Positions 35,157 to 42,989 of a stretch of 64,000 nucleotides of DNA are shown here, piece after piece. The translations under genes and the position numbers were made by a program. Location: contig NZ_CP162101.1 of NCBI RefSeq assembly GCF_040869035.1, positions 1,364,001 through 1,428,000 on the forward strand. The letters are read 5' to 3'. Positions within the stretch are counted from its first letter, which is position 1; each line of letters opens with the position of its first letter. The notes under the pieces were generated by a model that saw nothing but the letters and a program-made list of their open reading frames with translations, was not told the DNA's origin and searched no databases. The stretch is from Vibrio sp. NTOU-M3 (lineage in GTDB: Bacteria; Pseudomonadota; Gammaproteobacteria; Enterobacterales; Vibrionaceae).

Positions 35157-35340
35157 GTGTGTTTTGTAAAAACATGACGGAACTATCGTTTGCTGGAAAC
35201 GTTTGCTATATGATCTTTTGAGTCTTTTGTTTGACTAAGTCTTTGTTAGTTAAAGATTAAGTGAAGTGACGCTGTTGGCGTGGTACCCGCAGATTTGCAG
35301 ATTTCAAAATAGTATCACAAAAAAAATGCAAATATCAGAC

Positions 35341-35368
35341 TTGTAGGAAATAAATCACAGCCTATAAT
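35341..35368 (+). promoter_or_regulatory. Strong sigma70-like promoter of guaC
   Basis: TTGTAG and a perfect TATAAT are spaced by 16 bases. The predicted first base (about 35374-35376) falls at the very start of the following hairpin. Confidence 0.55.
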
Positions 35369-35372
35369 GCTG

Positions 35373-35407
35373 AAAACCGGAGCGTCTGCCAACGCTCCGG
35401 TTTTTTT
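35373..35407 (+). terminator. Terminator-like hairpin at the predicted 5' end of guaC RNA
   Basis: AAAACCGGAGCGT and ACGCTCCGGTTTT form a perfect 13-pair stem around CTGCCA, ending in seven T. It can be the terminator of the upstream gene or an attenuator of guaC; it starts where the strong promoter would start transcription. Confidence 0.7.
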
Positions 35408-35420
35408 GTGTCCGAAGAAC

Positions 35421-35447
35421 AGTAATGGCGTCTGCCAACGCCTTACT
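35421..35447 (+). promoter_or_regulatory. Second hairpin with the same CTGCCA loop
   Basis: AGTAA-T-GGCGT and ACGCC-TTACT pair (one bulged base) around CTGCCA. Closing pairs GCGT/ACGC and the loop are the same as in the hairpin at 35373, but there is no T tract. It lies 46 bases before guaC. Confidence 0.45.
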
Positions 35448-35493
35448 ACGCACTCTGCGATGACACATACATGATGAATCAAGGAATTACACA

Positions 35494-36537
35494 ATGCGTA
35501 TCGAACAAGAACTTAAGTTAGGTTTTAAAGATGTCCTGTTTCGCCCGAAACGTTCTACCCTAAAAAGCCGTTCTCAAGTAAATTTAACCCGCGATTTTAC
35601 ATTCAAGCATAGTGGCCGTCAATGGTCTGGTGTGCCAGTTATTGCAGCTAATATGGACTCTGTCGGTAGTTTTGCTATGGCAAAAGCGTTGTCTGAGCAT
35701 GGCGTGATGACGGCGGTTCATAAGCATTACACCGTTGATGATTGGGCTGACTTTGTGAAGAGTGCTGATAGTTCTGTTTTGAATAATGTCATGGTATCAA
35801 CAGGGACTTCGGAAGCTGATTTCCAGAAGACAAAAGACATTATGGCAATAAGCGACGAGCTCATTTTCATTTGCATAGATATTGCGAATGGCTATTCAGA
35901 ACATCTAGTCGAATATATTGAAAAAGTACGTGCAGCATTCCCAGATAAAGTGATCTCTGCAGGTAACGTGGTTACAGGTGACATGTGTGAAGAGCTTATT
36001 TTAGCGGGTGCAGATATCGTTAAAGTTGGTATTGGACCTGGCTCAGTATGCACGACGCGAGTTAAAACTGGTGTCGGTTACCCTCAGCTTTCGGCCATCA
36101 TTGAATGTGGTGATGCGGCCCATGGCCTTGGTGGCGTGATCATTGGTGATGGCGGCTGTTCATGTGCGGGTGATGTAGCTAAAGCTTTCGGTGGTGGTGC
36201 AGATTTTGTCATGCTTGGTGGTATGCTTGCAGGTCATGAAGAGTCTGGTGGTGAAATCATTGAAAAAGACGGCGAATCATTCATGAAGTTCTACGGCATG
36301 TCTTCTAAGAGCGCGATGGATAAGCACTCTGGCGGTGTAGCAGGTTATCGAGCTGCTGAAGGAAAAACCGTACTATTACCATTCCGTGGTAGCGTACATA
36401 ACACCATTCAAGACATTCTTGGTGGCGTACGTTCAACTTGTACATACGTTGGTGCAGCAAAGCTTAAAGAGCTAACTAAGCGTACGACTTTTATCCGTGT
36501 ACAAGAGCAAGAGAATAACGTATTCGGTAAAGAATAA
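35494..36537 (+). CDS. guaC: GMP reductase
   Basis: A 347-residue purine salvage enzyme, the same length as E. coli GuaC, that converts GMP to IMP with NADPH. The catalytic Cys is in [15 protein letters not shown] (about residue 186), the phosphate-binding loop in [31 protein letters not shown], and the flap in [16 protein letters not shown]. The last 107 bases of the gene and 59 bases after it, including the terminator, are repeated at 39568-39733 and bound an inserted element; the reading frame stays intact. Its leader has two unusual hairpins that may attenuate it. Confidence 0.95.
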   Translation: MRIEQELKLGFKDVLFRPKRSTLKSRSQVNLTRDFTFKHSGRQWSGVPVIAANMDSVGSFAMAKALSEHGVMTAVHKHYTVDDWADFVKSADSSVLNNVMVSTGTSEADFQKTKDIMAISDELIFICIDIANGYSEHLVEYIEKVRAAFPDKVISAGNVVTGDMCEELILAGADIVKVGIGPGSVCTTRVKTGVGYPQLSAIIECGDAAHGLGGVIIGDGGCSCAGDVAKAFGGGADFVMLGGMLAGHEESGGEIIEKDGESFMKFYGMSSKSAMDKHSGGVAGYRAAEGKTVLLPFRGSVHNTIQDILGGVRSTCTYVGAAKLKELTKRTTFIRVQEQENNVFGKE

Positions 36538-36596
36538 ATCTACAATTCTTTGGAAAAGAATAAATTTTAAGAGTCGCATTTAGCGGCTCTTTTTTT
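36431..36596. repeat. Direct repeat R1: guaC 3' end with terminator (att-like)
   Basis: 166 bases from the guaC 3' end to the T run after GAGTCGC/GCGGCTC, matching 155 of 166 bases of the copy at 39568. Most mismatches inside the coding part are silent. Equal lengths and exact end points mark it as the boundary of an element integrated into guaC. Confidence 0.9.
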
Positions 36597-36612
36597 GCCT
36601 GAAAATCGTAAA

Positions 36613-36649
36613 GTGGCGACAGTGAGCGAGAAAAATTTTTGTGGCGACA
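36613..36649. repeat. Short direct repeats next to R1 (possible integrase arm sites)
   Basis: GTGGCGACA occurs at 36613 and again at 36641, 28 bases apart, immediately inside the element. This placing resembles arm-type binding sites of tyrosine recombinases of P2-type phages. Confidence 0.35.
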
Positions 36650-36729
36650 TTACAAGTTAGCGAGTGGGTTATGAGTGATAGCTTCTGATAGGTGATCTGG
36701 AGCGGAGTGAGTATACTGCATCGTCATGC

Positions 36730-37275
36730 GGCTTTGTTCAGTAATTCGGACAGGAAACCAAACTGTCTAAAATTGAGTTGTTTTCATACAATATATTGAG
36801 TTGTAGACATACCAAGTCCCGTCTGCTTATTTAGCACTTTAATCATGGCGTAGGTTTCACCAACTTTAGCGTCGTAGTTTCCAAGGCTAAGTTTCCCTTT
36901 TAGCAACTGCTTCACTTGATACATGGCTGTTTCTGAGAGCGAGCGATTGTGGTAACCATACCGTGTTTTCTACTTATTATTGGAGCTGTAGAGCTTCTGG
37001 CAACCTACCGCAAGACTGTGAGGATGTCCTTGTTCCCCAAAGGCTACTCCTTCCATTGGTAGGATAAGAGGAACGGCTTGCTTTGCTTCCATTTGCTTAT
37101 GGCTTCTTCATAAATTCAGAAAGTGAGTGAGTCACGATTGATTAAAGCTATGTTGGATTGCTTCCAGTTAGTTGTTTTGCCAAGAGGTTTCGACATAAGG
37201 CTACGATGATTAACTGATATAGTCGATCAGGTTTTGAATTCCTGATCTAGTTTCATCGAATTACGCAACAAGTTA
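36730..37275 (-). mobile_element. IS5-family insertion sequence remnant
   Basis: The ends form inverted repeats (GGCTTTGTTCAGTAATTCGG at 36730 and, on the other strand, AACTTGTTGCGTAATTCGAT near 37275). The minus strand encodes pieces of an IS5-type transposase: MSKPLGKTTNWKQSN near 37195, then KTRYGYHNRSLSETAMYQVKQ near 36960 and LSLGNYDAKVGETYAMIK near 36870, separated by stops and a deletion of the middle. At about 546 bp it is about half the size of an intact copy and cannot make transposase. Confidence 0.75.
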
Positions 37276-37321
37276 TTTTAATGTCACTCGGTTTGGATAT
37301 AAAACATTAAATAATGCATAT

Positions 37322-37354
37322 AAAATTCCCCTTGCTAGTAACAAGGGGAATTTT
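37322..37354. terminator. Terminator of the effector-immunity operon
   Basis: AAAATTCCCCTTG and CAAGGGGAATTTT pair fully (13 pairs) around a seven-base loop just after the immunity gene stop. Confidence 0.88.
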
Positions 37355-37355
37355 C

Positions 37356-37784
37356 TTATCTAAATATATAAGTGTCTTGTTGGGAAACTAAGTTATCAAA
37401 GCTTGCGGAGTGAAATACTTGTAAGCAACTCATACTCTGAGAGCTAGAGCCTCCCTTCATATGACTTATTGATTTTTTTGCTTCGTTCTTCATGTAATCG
37501 CTTACCGTTTGATACGGGTCGTGTTTAACCTCAAATGTCTCTTCATCTTGAATAACTGAGTACCGACCACCTCCCATGAATGAAAAAGCCCTTTGAGCAT
37601 AACTCAAGTCTTTACCTAAGGTGCTCTCTGGATCTATTTCACGTAAGCACTTTACTAATGCGTAGTTTTTAAGGTCTTTACGGGCTTCAATTATGTAATC
37701 ATCAACTGACGTATTGCTCGCTTTACAACCAAACGTTAGAAGAATAGAAACAGCGAATATAGGTGTTAGTCTTTTAATTCCCAC
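37356..37784 (-). CDS. Tai4-like T6SS amidase immunity protein
   Basis: A 142-residue exported protein. The N terminus (basic, then PIFAVSILLTFGC) is a signal sequence; the Cys may be lipidated, but Phe at -2 and Thr at -3 make the lipobox imperfect. The mature part contains the four-helix Tai4 pattern with VDDYIIEARKDLKNYALVKCLRE and a later SMSCLQVFHSASFDNLV; the Cys pair could form a disulfide. It should bind and block the amidase in the periplasm. The start is GTG 37784, lying inside the last codons of the effector gene (19-base overlap), with AAGG seven bases upstream. Identification rests on pattern and context. Confidence 0.75.
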   Translation of the reverse strand: MGIKRLTPIFAVSILLTFGCKASNTSVDDYIIEARKDLKNYALVKCLREIDPESTLGKDLSYAQRAFSFMGGGRYSVIQDEETFEVKHDPYQTVSDYMKNEAKKSISHMKGGSSSQSMSCLQVFHSASFDNLVSQQDTYIFR

Positions 37785-38344
37785 AGCATTACCTTTTTTG
37801 CTTTGACAGTGCCATCGGGGTAGCGACTTGGAAAGTAACTAGGGTCTTGGTAAGAGCTACCATCGCCAGTTTTAGAACCGTCCCATAACGTTACGTGTCC
37901 GGAAGCATCATTCCAGCCACTAACAGATATTATAATGACACCTTTTTTACCTGATATTTCAGAAATATCAGTAGGATCCATCTCATATTCAGGGTTGCCC
38001 CAATTAAATTCAATGTATTTTATTAGATCCTTTACTCGTAATATATAGGCCTTTTGATCTGCACCTCTAACACGGTAAATAGGGTAAGTTTCAATAATTG
38101 TTCCACTTGGTACTGGAAAACCACCGTAATTAAACCCTCGGCTCATTCGTAATGCACAAGCATTAGCATAGCTAATTGGATCTGACTCGTAGAGCTTCGC
38201 GACGTGTCCGCCCACAAGCGGATAGACTTCACTCGCTTTTTTTGCTCCTACTTCTGAGTATGCATTCCATAGGTCGGAGAAACGAGGACGCTTCAATTCG
38301 ACAGAAGCTGTTATATCTCCAGAAGTCGCTTCTAAGTTACTCAT
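37766..38344 (-). CDS. Tae4-like T6SS peptidoglycan amidase effector
   Basis: A 192-residue protein without signal peptide, as expected for a type VI effector. It has the Tae4 (NlpC/P60-like DL-endopeptidase) layout: the nucleophile Cys in YANACALRMSRGFNYGG (about residue 62), a central GGFPVP segment, and the catalytic His in ASGHVTLWDGS (about residue 150). Such enzymes cut the D-Glu-mDAP bond of peptidoglycan in a rival cell. It overlaps the PAAR gene upstream by four bases (ATGA) and the immunity gene downstream by 19, so the three are one operon. The cargo is probably delivered by the PAAR protein. Confidence 0.85.
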   Translation of the reverse strand: MSNLEATSGDITASVELKRPRFSDLWNAYSEVGAKKASEVYPLVGGHVAKLYESDPISYANACALRMSRGFNYGGFPVPSGTIIETYPIYRVRGADQKAYILRVKDLIKYIEFNWGNPEYEMDPTDISEISGKKGVIIISVSGWNDASGHVTLWDGSKTGDGSSYQDPSYFPSRYPDGTVKAKKVMLWELKD

Positions 38345-38928
38345 TGTATTTTCCCTTCAATTTCTAAATGGTCTTGTTGAAGAATATTGGCTACAAAAAC
38401 TTCTCCGTTGTCGTCAACGTGCCCGACTATCGTTTTATCGATGACACCATTTAATTTGACTGATACGGACTCTCCAGGACTATATCCGGTTGTTTTTGCA
38501 TGAAGATTGATATCAGTGTAATGCCGAGATGTAGACGTTAGTGTTTCTCTATTTGCTCCGTAAGAAAACGATAACGAAGTTATTTTTTTAGAAGTTCCAA
38601 TGCTTACAGGAACAAATGAATTGCTTGTAGAGGAGGGGGGAACATCTCCTATATTAACAGATGCGCTCCCTATAGTGACTCCACCACATGAAATACTGCC
38701 GCCAGTTATGGCTGCGGGTTTACCATTGATTTTTACAGTTGAGGAGCCAGAAGCAATAGAACGCCCATGAGGAGGGTGCTTAGGTTTATCATGAGGAGCT
38801 AAAGGATCACCGACTCTAGCCGCAGAAACGCCATCAAAATTAACGTCCGGTGAACCAGCGGTTACTGGTGTCGGTGGAAAACCATCGTGATCAGTACCTG
38901 TATCACCCACTTTGACTGCTTTAGTCAT
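38341..38928 (-). CDS. PAAR-domain T6SS spike-tip protein with C-terminal extension
   Basis: A 195-residue protein. The first 100 residues are a PAAR domain (KAVKVGDTGTDHDGF, then VNFDGVSAARVGDPLAPH, HGRSIASGSSTVKINGKPAAITGGSISCGGV) with His/Cys residues that could hold the tip metal. Residues about 105-195 are a beta-rich extension, with a KTTGYSPGESVSVKL strand pair like an Ig-type fold, that may load the amidase. ATG 38928 has AGGAGA six bases upstream; a longer frame to 39027 adds a spurious N terminus. No VgrG or other structural T6SS gene is in the window, so it must work with a system encoded elsewhere. Confidence 0.88.
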   Translation of the reverse strand: MTKAVKVGDTGTDHDGFPPTPVTAGSPDVNFDGVSAARVGDPLAPHDKPKHPPHGRSIASGSSTVKINGKPAAITGGSISCGGVTIGSASVNIGDVPPSSTSNSFVPVSIGTSKKITSLSFSYGANRETLTSTSRHYTDINLHAKTTGYSPGESVSVKLNGVIDKTIVGHVDDNGEVFVANILQQDHLEIEGKIQ

Positions 38929-39081
38929 ACCAAGTCTCCTCAAGTATTTTGTATGTTGTTTACGCAACTTGTAAGTTGATATCAATACAATTAAAAGGGA
39001 AACGGGATACAGGTCTCTAGCGGGCAACTTGTTGCTCGAATAATTAATTTATGAGCAAGTTTTTGTAAATGGGTGTCATCT

Positions 39082-39567
39082 CTATCGCTGTGCTAGATCT
39101 TGTTTTTCGTATCTGTTTATTTTGATCACTTCGTAACCTATAAAGTCATTTAATTCTTGCATCATGTCAATCAGCGGTAGCAACTCATTCTTGTGAAACA
39201 ACCAATCAACTTTGTTGAGATCTAATGATGTCATGCTTTCTCGACAAACGCTCATTAACTCGATTGGTACTCGGTGCCGTGCTAATACATCGTTCATTGT
39301 CTGGTTTTTTACCTCTTTGAATGAATCTTTAGCTTCTACTTGACCAATAGGCTTGAGTTCTGGCGCTTTGGTATCTTTACCTCGGGCATTTACAAACATA
39401 TTTTTAAATGCCATACCTTCTTTGGTTTGCAGTTTCGCTTTGACTTCTACTTCTTGTTCTTTGGCCATGCAAGGCTTATTTACATGAAGTAAGTAATCCA
39501 CGAGTTGGCTTTTGCGATAATATTGACGGCGAAATAAGGTAGCGTCGTCATTCAACCAGATAGAAAT
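39082..39567 (-). pseudogene. P2-type phage portal protein, C-terminal fragment
   Basis: About 160 residues of the portal (gpQ-like) C-terminal half: NDDATLFRRQYYRKSQLVDYLLHVN, then AFKNMFVNARG, a VEAKDSFKEVKNQT segment, DVLARHRVPIELMSV, and the end FHKNELLPLIDMMQELNDFIGYEVI. These match the order of motifs in P2-family portals, whose full chains have about 340 residues. The upstream half is missing and the frame runs into the right guaC repeat, so the fragment has no proper start. It shows the phage origin of the island. Confidence 0.75.
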
Positions 39568-39733
39568 GTTCAACTTGTACATATGTAGGCGCAGCAAAGC
39601 TTAAAGAGCTAACTAAGCGTACGACTTTCATCCGCGTACAAGAGCAAGAAAACAACGTATTCGGCAAAGAATAAGTCTACAATTCTTTGGAAAAGAATAA
39701 ATTTTAAGAGTCGCACATAGCGGCTCTTTTTTT
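39568..39733. repeat. Direct repeat R2: displaced guaC 3' end with terminator
   Basis: Second copy of the 166-base segment at 36431; it encodes the same GuaC C terminus (silent third-base changes) but has no gene in front of it. It marks the right end of the island. Confidence 0.9.
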
Positions 39734-39968
39734 ATTCTTCAATAGGTTTGTCTTGCACCATTCATGATTTACTCTTCATTAATGTAAGCCAACGCATTCA
39801 GTGTTTAACTTTCTTCAAATTAAATGTCCTTATATTTCACAATGATATTCACATCCATTTAAATGAAGTGACTTAACATGCATGACTCTCATGCTTTAGT
39901 ACTAATATTCTCAGTAGTATTCGGTTTTTTATTGAGCTATTTAGTATGACTTCATACAAGGAGGGGGT

Positions 39969-40118
39969 ATGAAAATGTGGGTTATTAAGATGGCTGCGAT
40001 ATTCGCGCTTTGTTGGATGGTGAGTGGGTGTGGGGACAGTTCTAGTGCTTCTGCTGTCTCAACCTCGTCACTAGAGCTACCCGAACAGTTGGAGGTAGTG
40101 ACAAATGAAAGTGAATAA
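39969..40118 (+). CDS. Small lipoprotein, unknown function
   Basis: A 49-residue peptide with a signal sequence and the lipobox VSGC (Cys at residue 21), followed by a short polar tail rich in Ser and Glu. AAGGAGG lies just before the ATG. The stop falls inside the next gene (14-base overlap), so the lipoprotein and the 729-residue exported protein are translationally linked. Such a tiny lipoprotein may act as a membrane anchor or chaperone for its partner. No family recognised. Confidence 0.75.
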   Translation: MKMWVIKMAAIFALCWMVSGCGDSSSASAVSTSSLELPEQLEVVTNESE

Positions 40119-42294
40119 CATGATCTTGGTGCTGAGTGTTTTAAGTGTAAGCAGTAGTTTTGCAGCATTTAATGATGCGAATACTGATTACTCAAATGTT
40201 GAGCAAAAAAGCTATGTTTGGAATGAAGCGTTAGAGCCAATAGAACTTGTGAACAGTATCCTTTGTTTTACGTCTCAATTTAATAGCTTGGAGTTCGTTA
40301 ATACCGGCGCTTACCTCATTTTGGCTGACGAGGCTGCGTGTTTTGATGAAGAAGGAGGAGCGGATGGGCAGTCTTCAGGGGCAAATGCCACGACTTATAT
40401 GAAGGTTATATCTTCAGTGACGCGGAGCAATGATTTTTCCCCACTTATCGTCAATGCATGGATGCCGGAAATGGGGGATGGCAATGAAACCCAAGCGATA
40501 AAATTTAAGGCAGAAGTCTCTCAAGGTGCAACCGACGCCAACCCATTTGGTAGCTTTACCTTTAATTTCGATTTATTTGAGTCATTCGACACGAACAATC
40601 AGCGTGGAACGGGCGAGGTCGTGACGGTTGATGATGTTCCCGGGTCAATAGGCTTTACTATTTACGAACAATACAACGCAGACGGACAAACAAATGTTCA
40701 AAGAGCAAGTGTCGTTATGAGTAGTGATAGAACTTCTGGGACGGCATTAACAGGGTTTGACCGTGGTGCTTATGGCGAAGAGTCTTACGCACTTACTTTC
40801 AATAACACCCATGTTCTAATGCAAAGTGTTAATGGGGATTTTTCAGATCTACCTTATAAATCAGGAAACAATACTGGCACTTGCTATAGCCGTACTGAGT
40901 TTAATGACGTGGTTCATCGTTATGACTTATTTAGTGCTTCAACGGGAAGCAGTATCAGCGTCAATAGTGGTTTTTCAATTAAGTATGATGGTGATAATAA
41001 CGGTAGTTTTGAAAGCTACGGTTTTATCGGGTATTGGGGGCTTTGGACTGAGCAAAATGGCGGTATCGTAACGGGAGATACCGTTGTGAGAGAAACTGCT
41101 GGCGGCTCTAGCAATTATACGGCAGTTGTCGCCCCTGGCAGATTGATTAAAAACAGCGTGAAAACGTTAGCACTTAGCCAAGCACGAGGCATTCTATTCT
41201 CATATTGGGATAGTGCAATTTTTAGCGACCCAAACTATGACCAATGGGTTGTAAACTACCTCACAGTTACTGCTGATAGTGTGGGACAGGACGGTTTCTA
41301 TAAAACGGGTAAGCTAAAATGGGGGGAGAGTGGACCTGAAGTGGCTGAAATCACCCCGACACTGATTTCATTATCGACCAATGACTCGTTATATATGTAT
41401 TCCGATCAGCTTGGAGGGGAAGTTAAGTACCTTGAAGGAAAAACAAGCCTGACTTATTACGAACAAACCTTTATCAATGGTAGTGAAACAGGTTCTGGTG
41501 AGTTACTTAATTCTGGTTCGGTCACCTTTACGTGCTACGACAATTGCCCAATTGGTACCTTCCAGTCTACTGATTTGGTTAACTATTCAGGTACTGGAAG
41601 TCCTTATGAAACAACGACGGGACCTTTTTCTTTTACCTTTAGTAACACAGGTGGTAACGCATTAACACTTGTGAGTAGTACAAGTTCAGAGCCAGTCAGG
41701 TTTGCTTCTTCTCTTACGGAAAGCGATATTTCGTCGTCTCCACATAGTTGGGGAGTTCGTAGTGGGCCGATGATCATTGGAAGTGTTAGTAACCCGTGGG
41801 ATATTTATGATCCTGCAATTACAACTGAATTCTATGTATGGGAAACTGGATTACAGACATGGAATCAAATGGCTACACTGAAAGATAGTTCGGGTAATTA
41901 CTTAAGTTTCGATAGGCCAATACAGTTCACGTATCAACATACTTCAGCAAACGATCGTAGCGGAAATGCAGGTGTCTATGCTCAGCAAACGTTTTTGTTG
42001 AATTATGGTGGTAATGGCAGCTTTTGGGGTGTTCCCAGTGCAACGGATGGTGATGGCCGTTATCAACCTGTGTTTTCCATTGCTGATGGTGTAGTCATGG
42101 GGTCAAGCAATCAATACGTGATAAAAGCGTTAGAGATTGAGCAAACTATGCAAACCGCACCGGGAGAATGTGACAGTCTAGTATTAAGTGATCCTGCTGC
42201 ACCTGTGCCTACTGGAGTCACTGGAGATGCTAACATCGGTACGATGCCGACGGTCTCCGATGAGCCCGCAGTAATCGCAGGTGTTACGCAATAA
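40105..42294 (+). CDS. Large exported protein, unknown function
   Basis: A 729-residue protein with a signal peptide (core ILVLSVLSVSSSFA, cleavage near residue 20). The mature chain is acidic, Gly/Ser/Thr/Asn-rich and beta-rich, poor in Lys, with few cysteines, some close together (e.g. LVNSILCFTSQF, EAACFDEEG, FTCYDNCPIG) that fit disulfide bonds outside the cytoplasm. Aromatic repeats such as GFIGYWGLW and a YDGDNNGSFESYG stretch (calcium-like Asp/Asn-rich loop) are visible. No catalytic motif, anchor or autotransporter barrel was recognised. GGAGG lies nine bases before the ATG, inside the lipoprotein gene. Confidence 0.75.
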   Translation: MKVNNMILVLSVLSVSSSFAAFNDANTDYSNVEQKSYVWNEALEPIELVNSILCFTSQFNSLEFVNTGAYLILADEAACFDEEGGADGQSSGANATTYMKVISSVTRSNDFSPLIVNAWMPEMGDGNETQAIKFKAEVSQGATDANPFGSFTFNFDLFESFDTNNQRGTGEVVTVDDVPGSIGFTIYEQYNADGQTNVQRASVVMSSDRTSGTALTGFDRGAYGEESYALTFNNTHVLMQSVNGDFSDLPYKSGNNTGTCYSRTEFNDVVHRYDLFSASTGSSISVNSGFSIKYDGDNNGSFESYGFIGYWGLWTEQNGGIVTGDTVVRETAGGSSNYTAVVAPGRLIKNSVKTLALSQARGILFSYWDSAIFSDPNYDQWVVNYLTVTADSVGQDGFYKTGKLKWGESGPEVAEITPTLISLSTNDSLYMYSDQLGGEVKYLEGKTSLTYYEQTFINGSETGSGELLNSGSVTFTCYDNCPIGTFQSTDLVNYSGTGSPYETTTGPFSFTFSNTGGNALTLVSSTSSEPVRFASSLTESDISSSPHSWGVRSGPMIIGSVSNPWDIYDPAITTEFYVWETGLQTWNQMATLKDSSGNYLSFDRPIQFTYQHTSANDRSGNAGVYAQQTFLLNYGGNGSFWGVPSATDGDGRYQPVFSIADGVVMGSSNQYVIKALEIEQTMQTAPGECDSLVLSDPAAPVPTGVTGDANIGTMPTVSDEPAVIAGVTQ

Positions 42295-42347
42295 TGTTTT
42301 AGAGTATCGTCTGTCATGTGTTGTGGCAGGCGATACATTTCAGTTGC

Positions 42348-42659
42348 TTAGGATTGCTGCTCTTTATCGGTTTCTACTTTATGTGTAACGAAGTGTTCAT
42401 AACCTAATTTATTCCCTTCAAATAAGCCTTTCATACAGGCTTCTTCTTTTGAAATACCTCGGTTGATCCTTTCACGTTTTAGTGTGTTGCGGTAGCTGGC
42501 CTGAGTTTTATCGTACATTAAGTACGAATTTTGATAGCAAACTTCGTAATCTGTAAGGCTATCGGCTTTATTAGTCATTTGTCGAACAGTTTCATTGCTC
42601 GCGCATCCTAGGAGAGTCATTGCTAAGCAACTGGTTATAATAATTACACGTTTATTCAT
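42348..42659 (-). CDS. Small lipoprotein, unknown function
   Basis: A 103-residue protein with signal peptide and lipobox LLGC (Cys at residue 19). The mature part is helical and polar, with two cysteines (YEVCYQNSY and EEACMKGLFEGNKLGYEHF) that could pair in the periplasm. It is convergent with the 729-residue exported protein gene. No family recognised; no close partner on its strand. Confidence 0.7.
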   Translation of the reverse strand: MNKRVIIITSCLAMTLLGCASNETVRQMTNKADSLTDYEVCYQNSYLMYDKTQASYRNTLKRERINRGISKEEACMKGLFEGNKLGYEHFVTHKVETDKEQQS

Positions 42660-42989
42660 CGTTCTATTTATATATTTTGAAGGCGATGCGTATCGTAATG
42701 ATCAGAACTGTTGAAATGTCAGGAAGGCGTTAGCTGCCAATTGCTGTTTGAATGTAATGTTGTTATTTATCTTCTGTATGATTTATTGGTAGCGCATTTG
42801 TTTGTCTTTGTTTTGTGGATATGAATTGACCGCGGCAGACAAGCAAAAACACCTCAAGGCCTATTGGTTGTAGGTATATTCTGAGTGTTTATAACATGTT
42901 ATTTACAGGCTCAGATCTGAGTCATCGTTAAGATTACAACCTAAGTTCAAGAGGCACTAGGTTTGATTAGGTTGCCTTTTGCTTACGAG
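42660..42989. other. Intergenic stretch between lipoprotein and cytochrome genes
   Basis: 330 bases upstream of the minus-strand lipoprotein. An inverted repeat CAACCTAA (42939) / TTAGGTTG (42967) lies after the cytochrome stop on its strand but lacks a T tract. Nothing else was recognised. Confidence 0.45.

Larger units (their letters stand above)
35157..35493. other. Leader and promoter region of guaC
   Basis: The 337 bases hold a strong sigma70-like promoter, two hairpins that share a CTGCCA loop (listed separately), and a smaller ACGC/GCGT hairpin at about 35268-35281 with a TGTTG loop. No coding frame was supported. Confidence 0.6.
36431..39733. mobile_element. guaC-integrated genomic island (P2-like prophage relic with T6SS cargo)
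   Basis: The unit between the two 166-bp direct repeats is about 3 kb and holds, from left to right, short arm-like repeats, an IS5-family remnant, the immunity, amidase-effector and PAAR genes (all on the minus strand), and the C-terminal half of a P2-type portal gene that abuts the right repeat. No integrase is left. The element seems to have entered by site-specific recombination at the guaC 3' end and then lost most phage genes. It now behaves as an effector island without visible mobility genes. Confidence 0.8.

Noticed and set aside
36854..37200. IS5-like fragment as a working transposase
   Set aside because: Several stops and a central deletion remove the catalytic core.
39568..39597. 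N-terminal extension of the portal fragment into the right guaC repeat
   Set aside because: The extra residues come from antisense reading of the guaC repeat and are not part of a phage protein.
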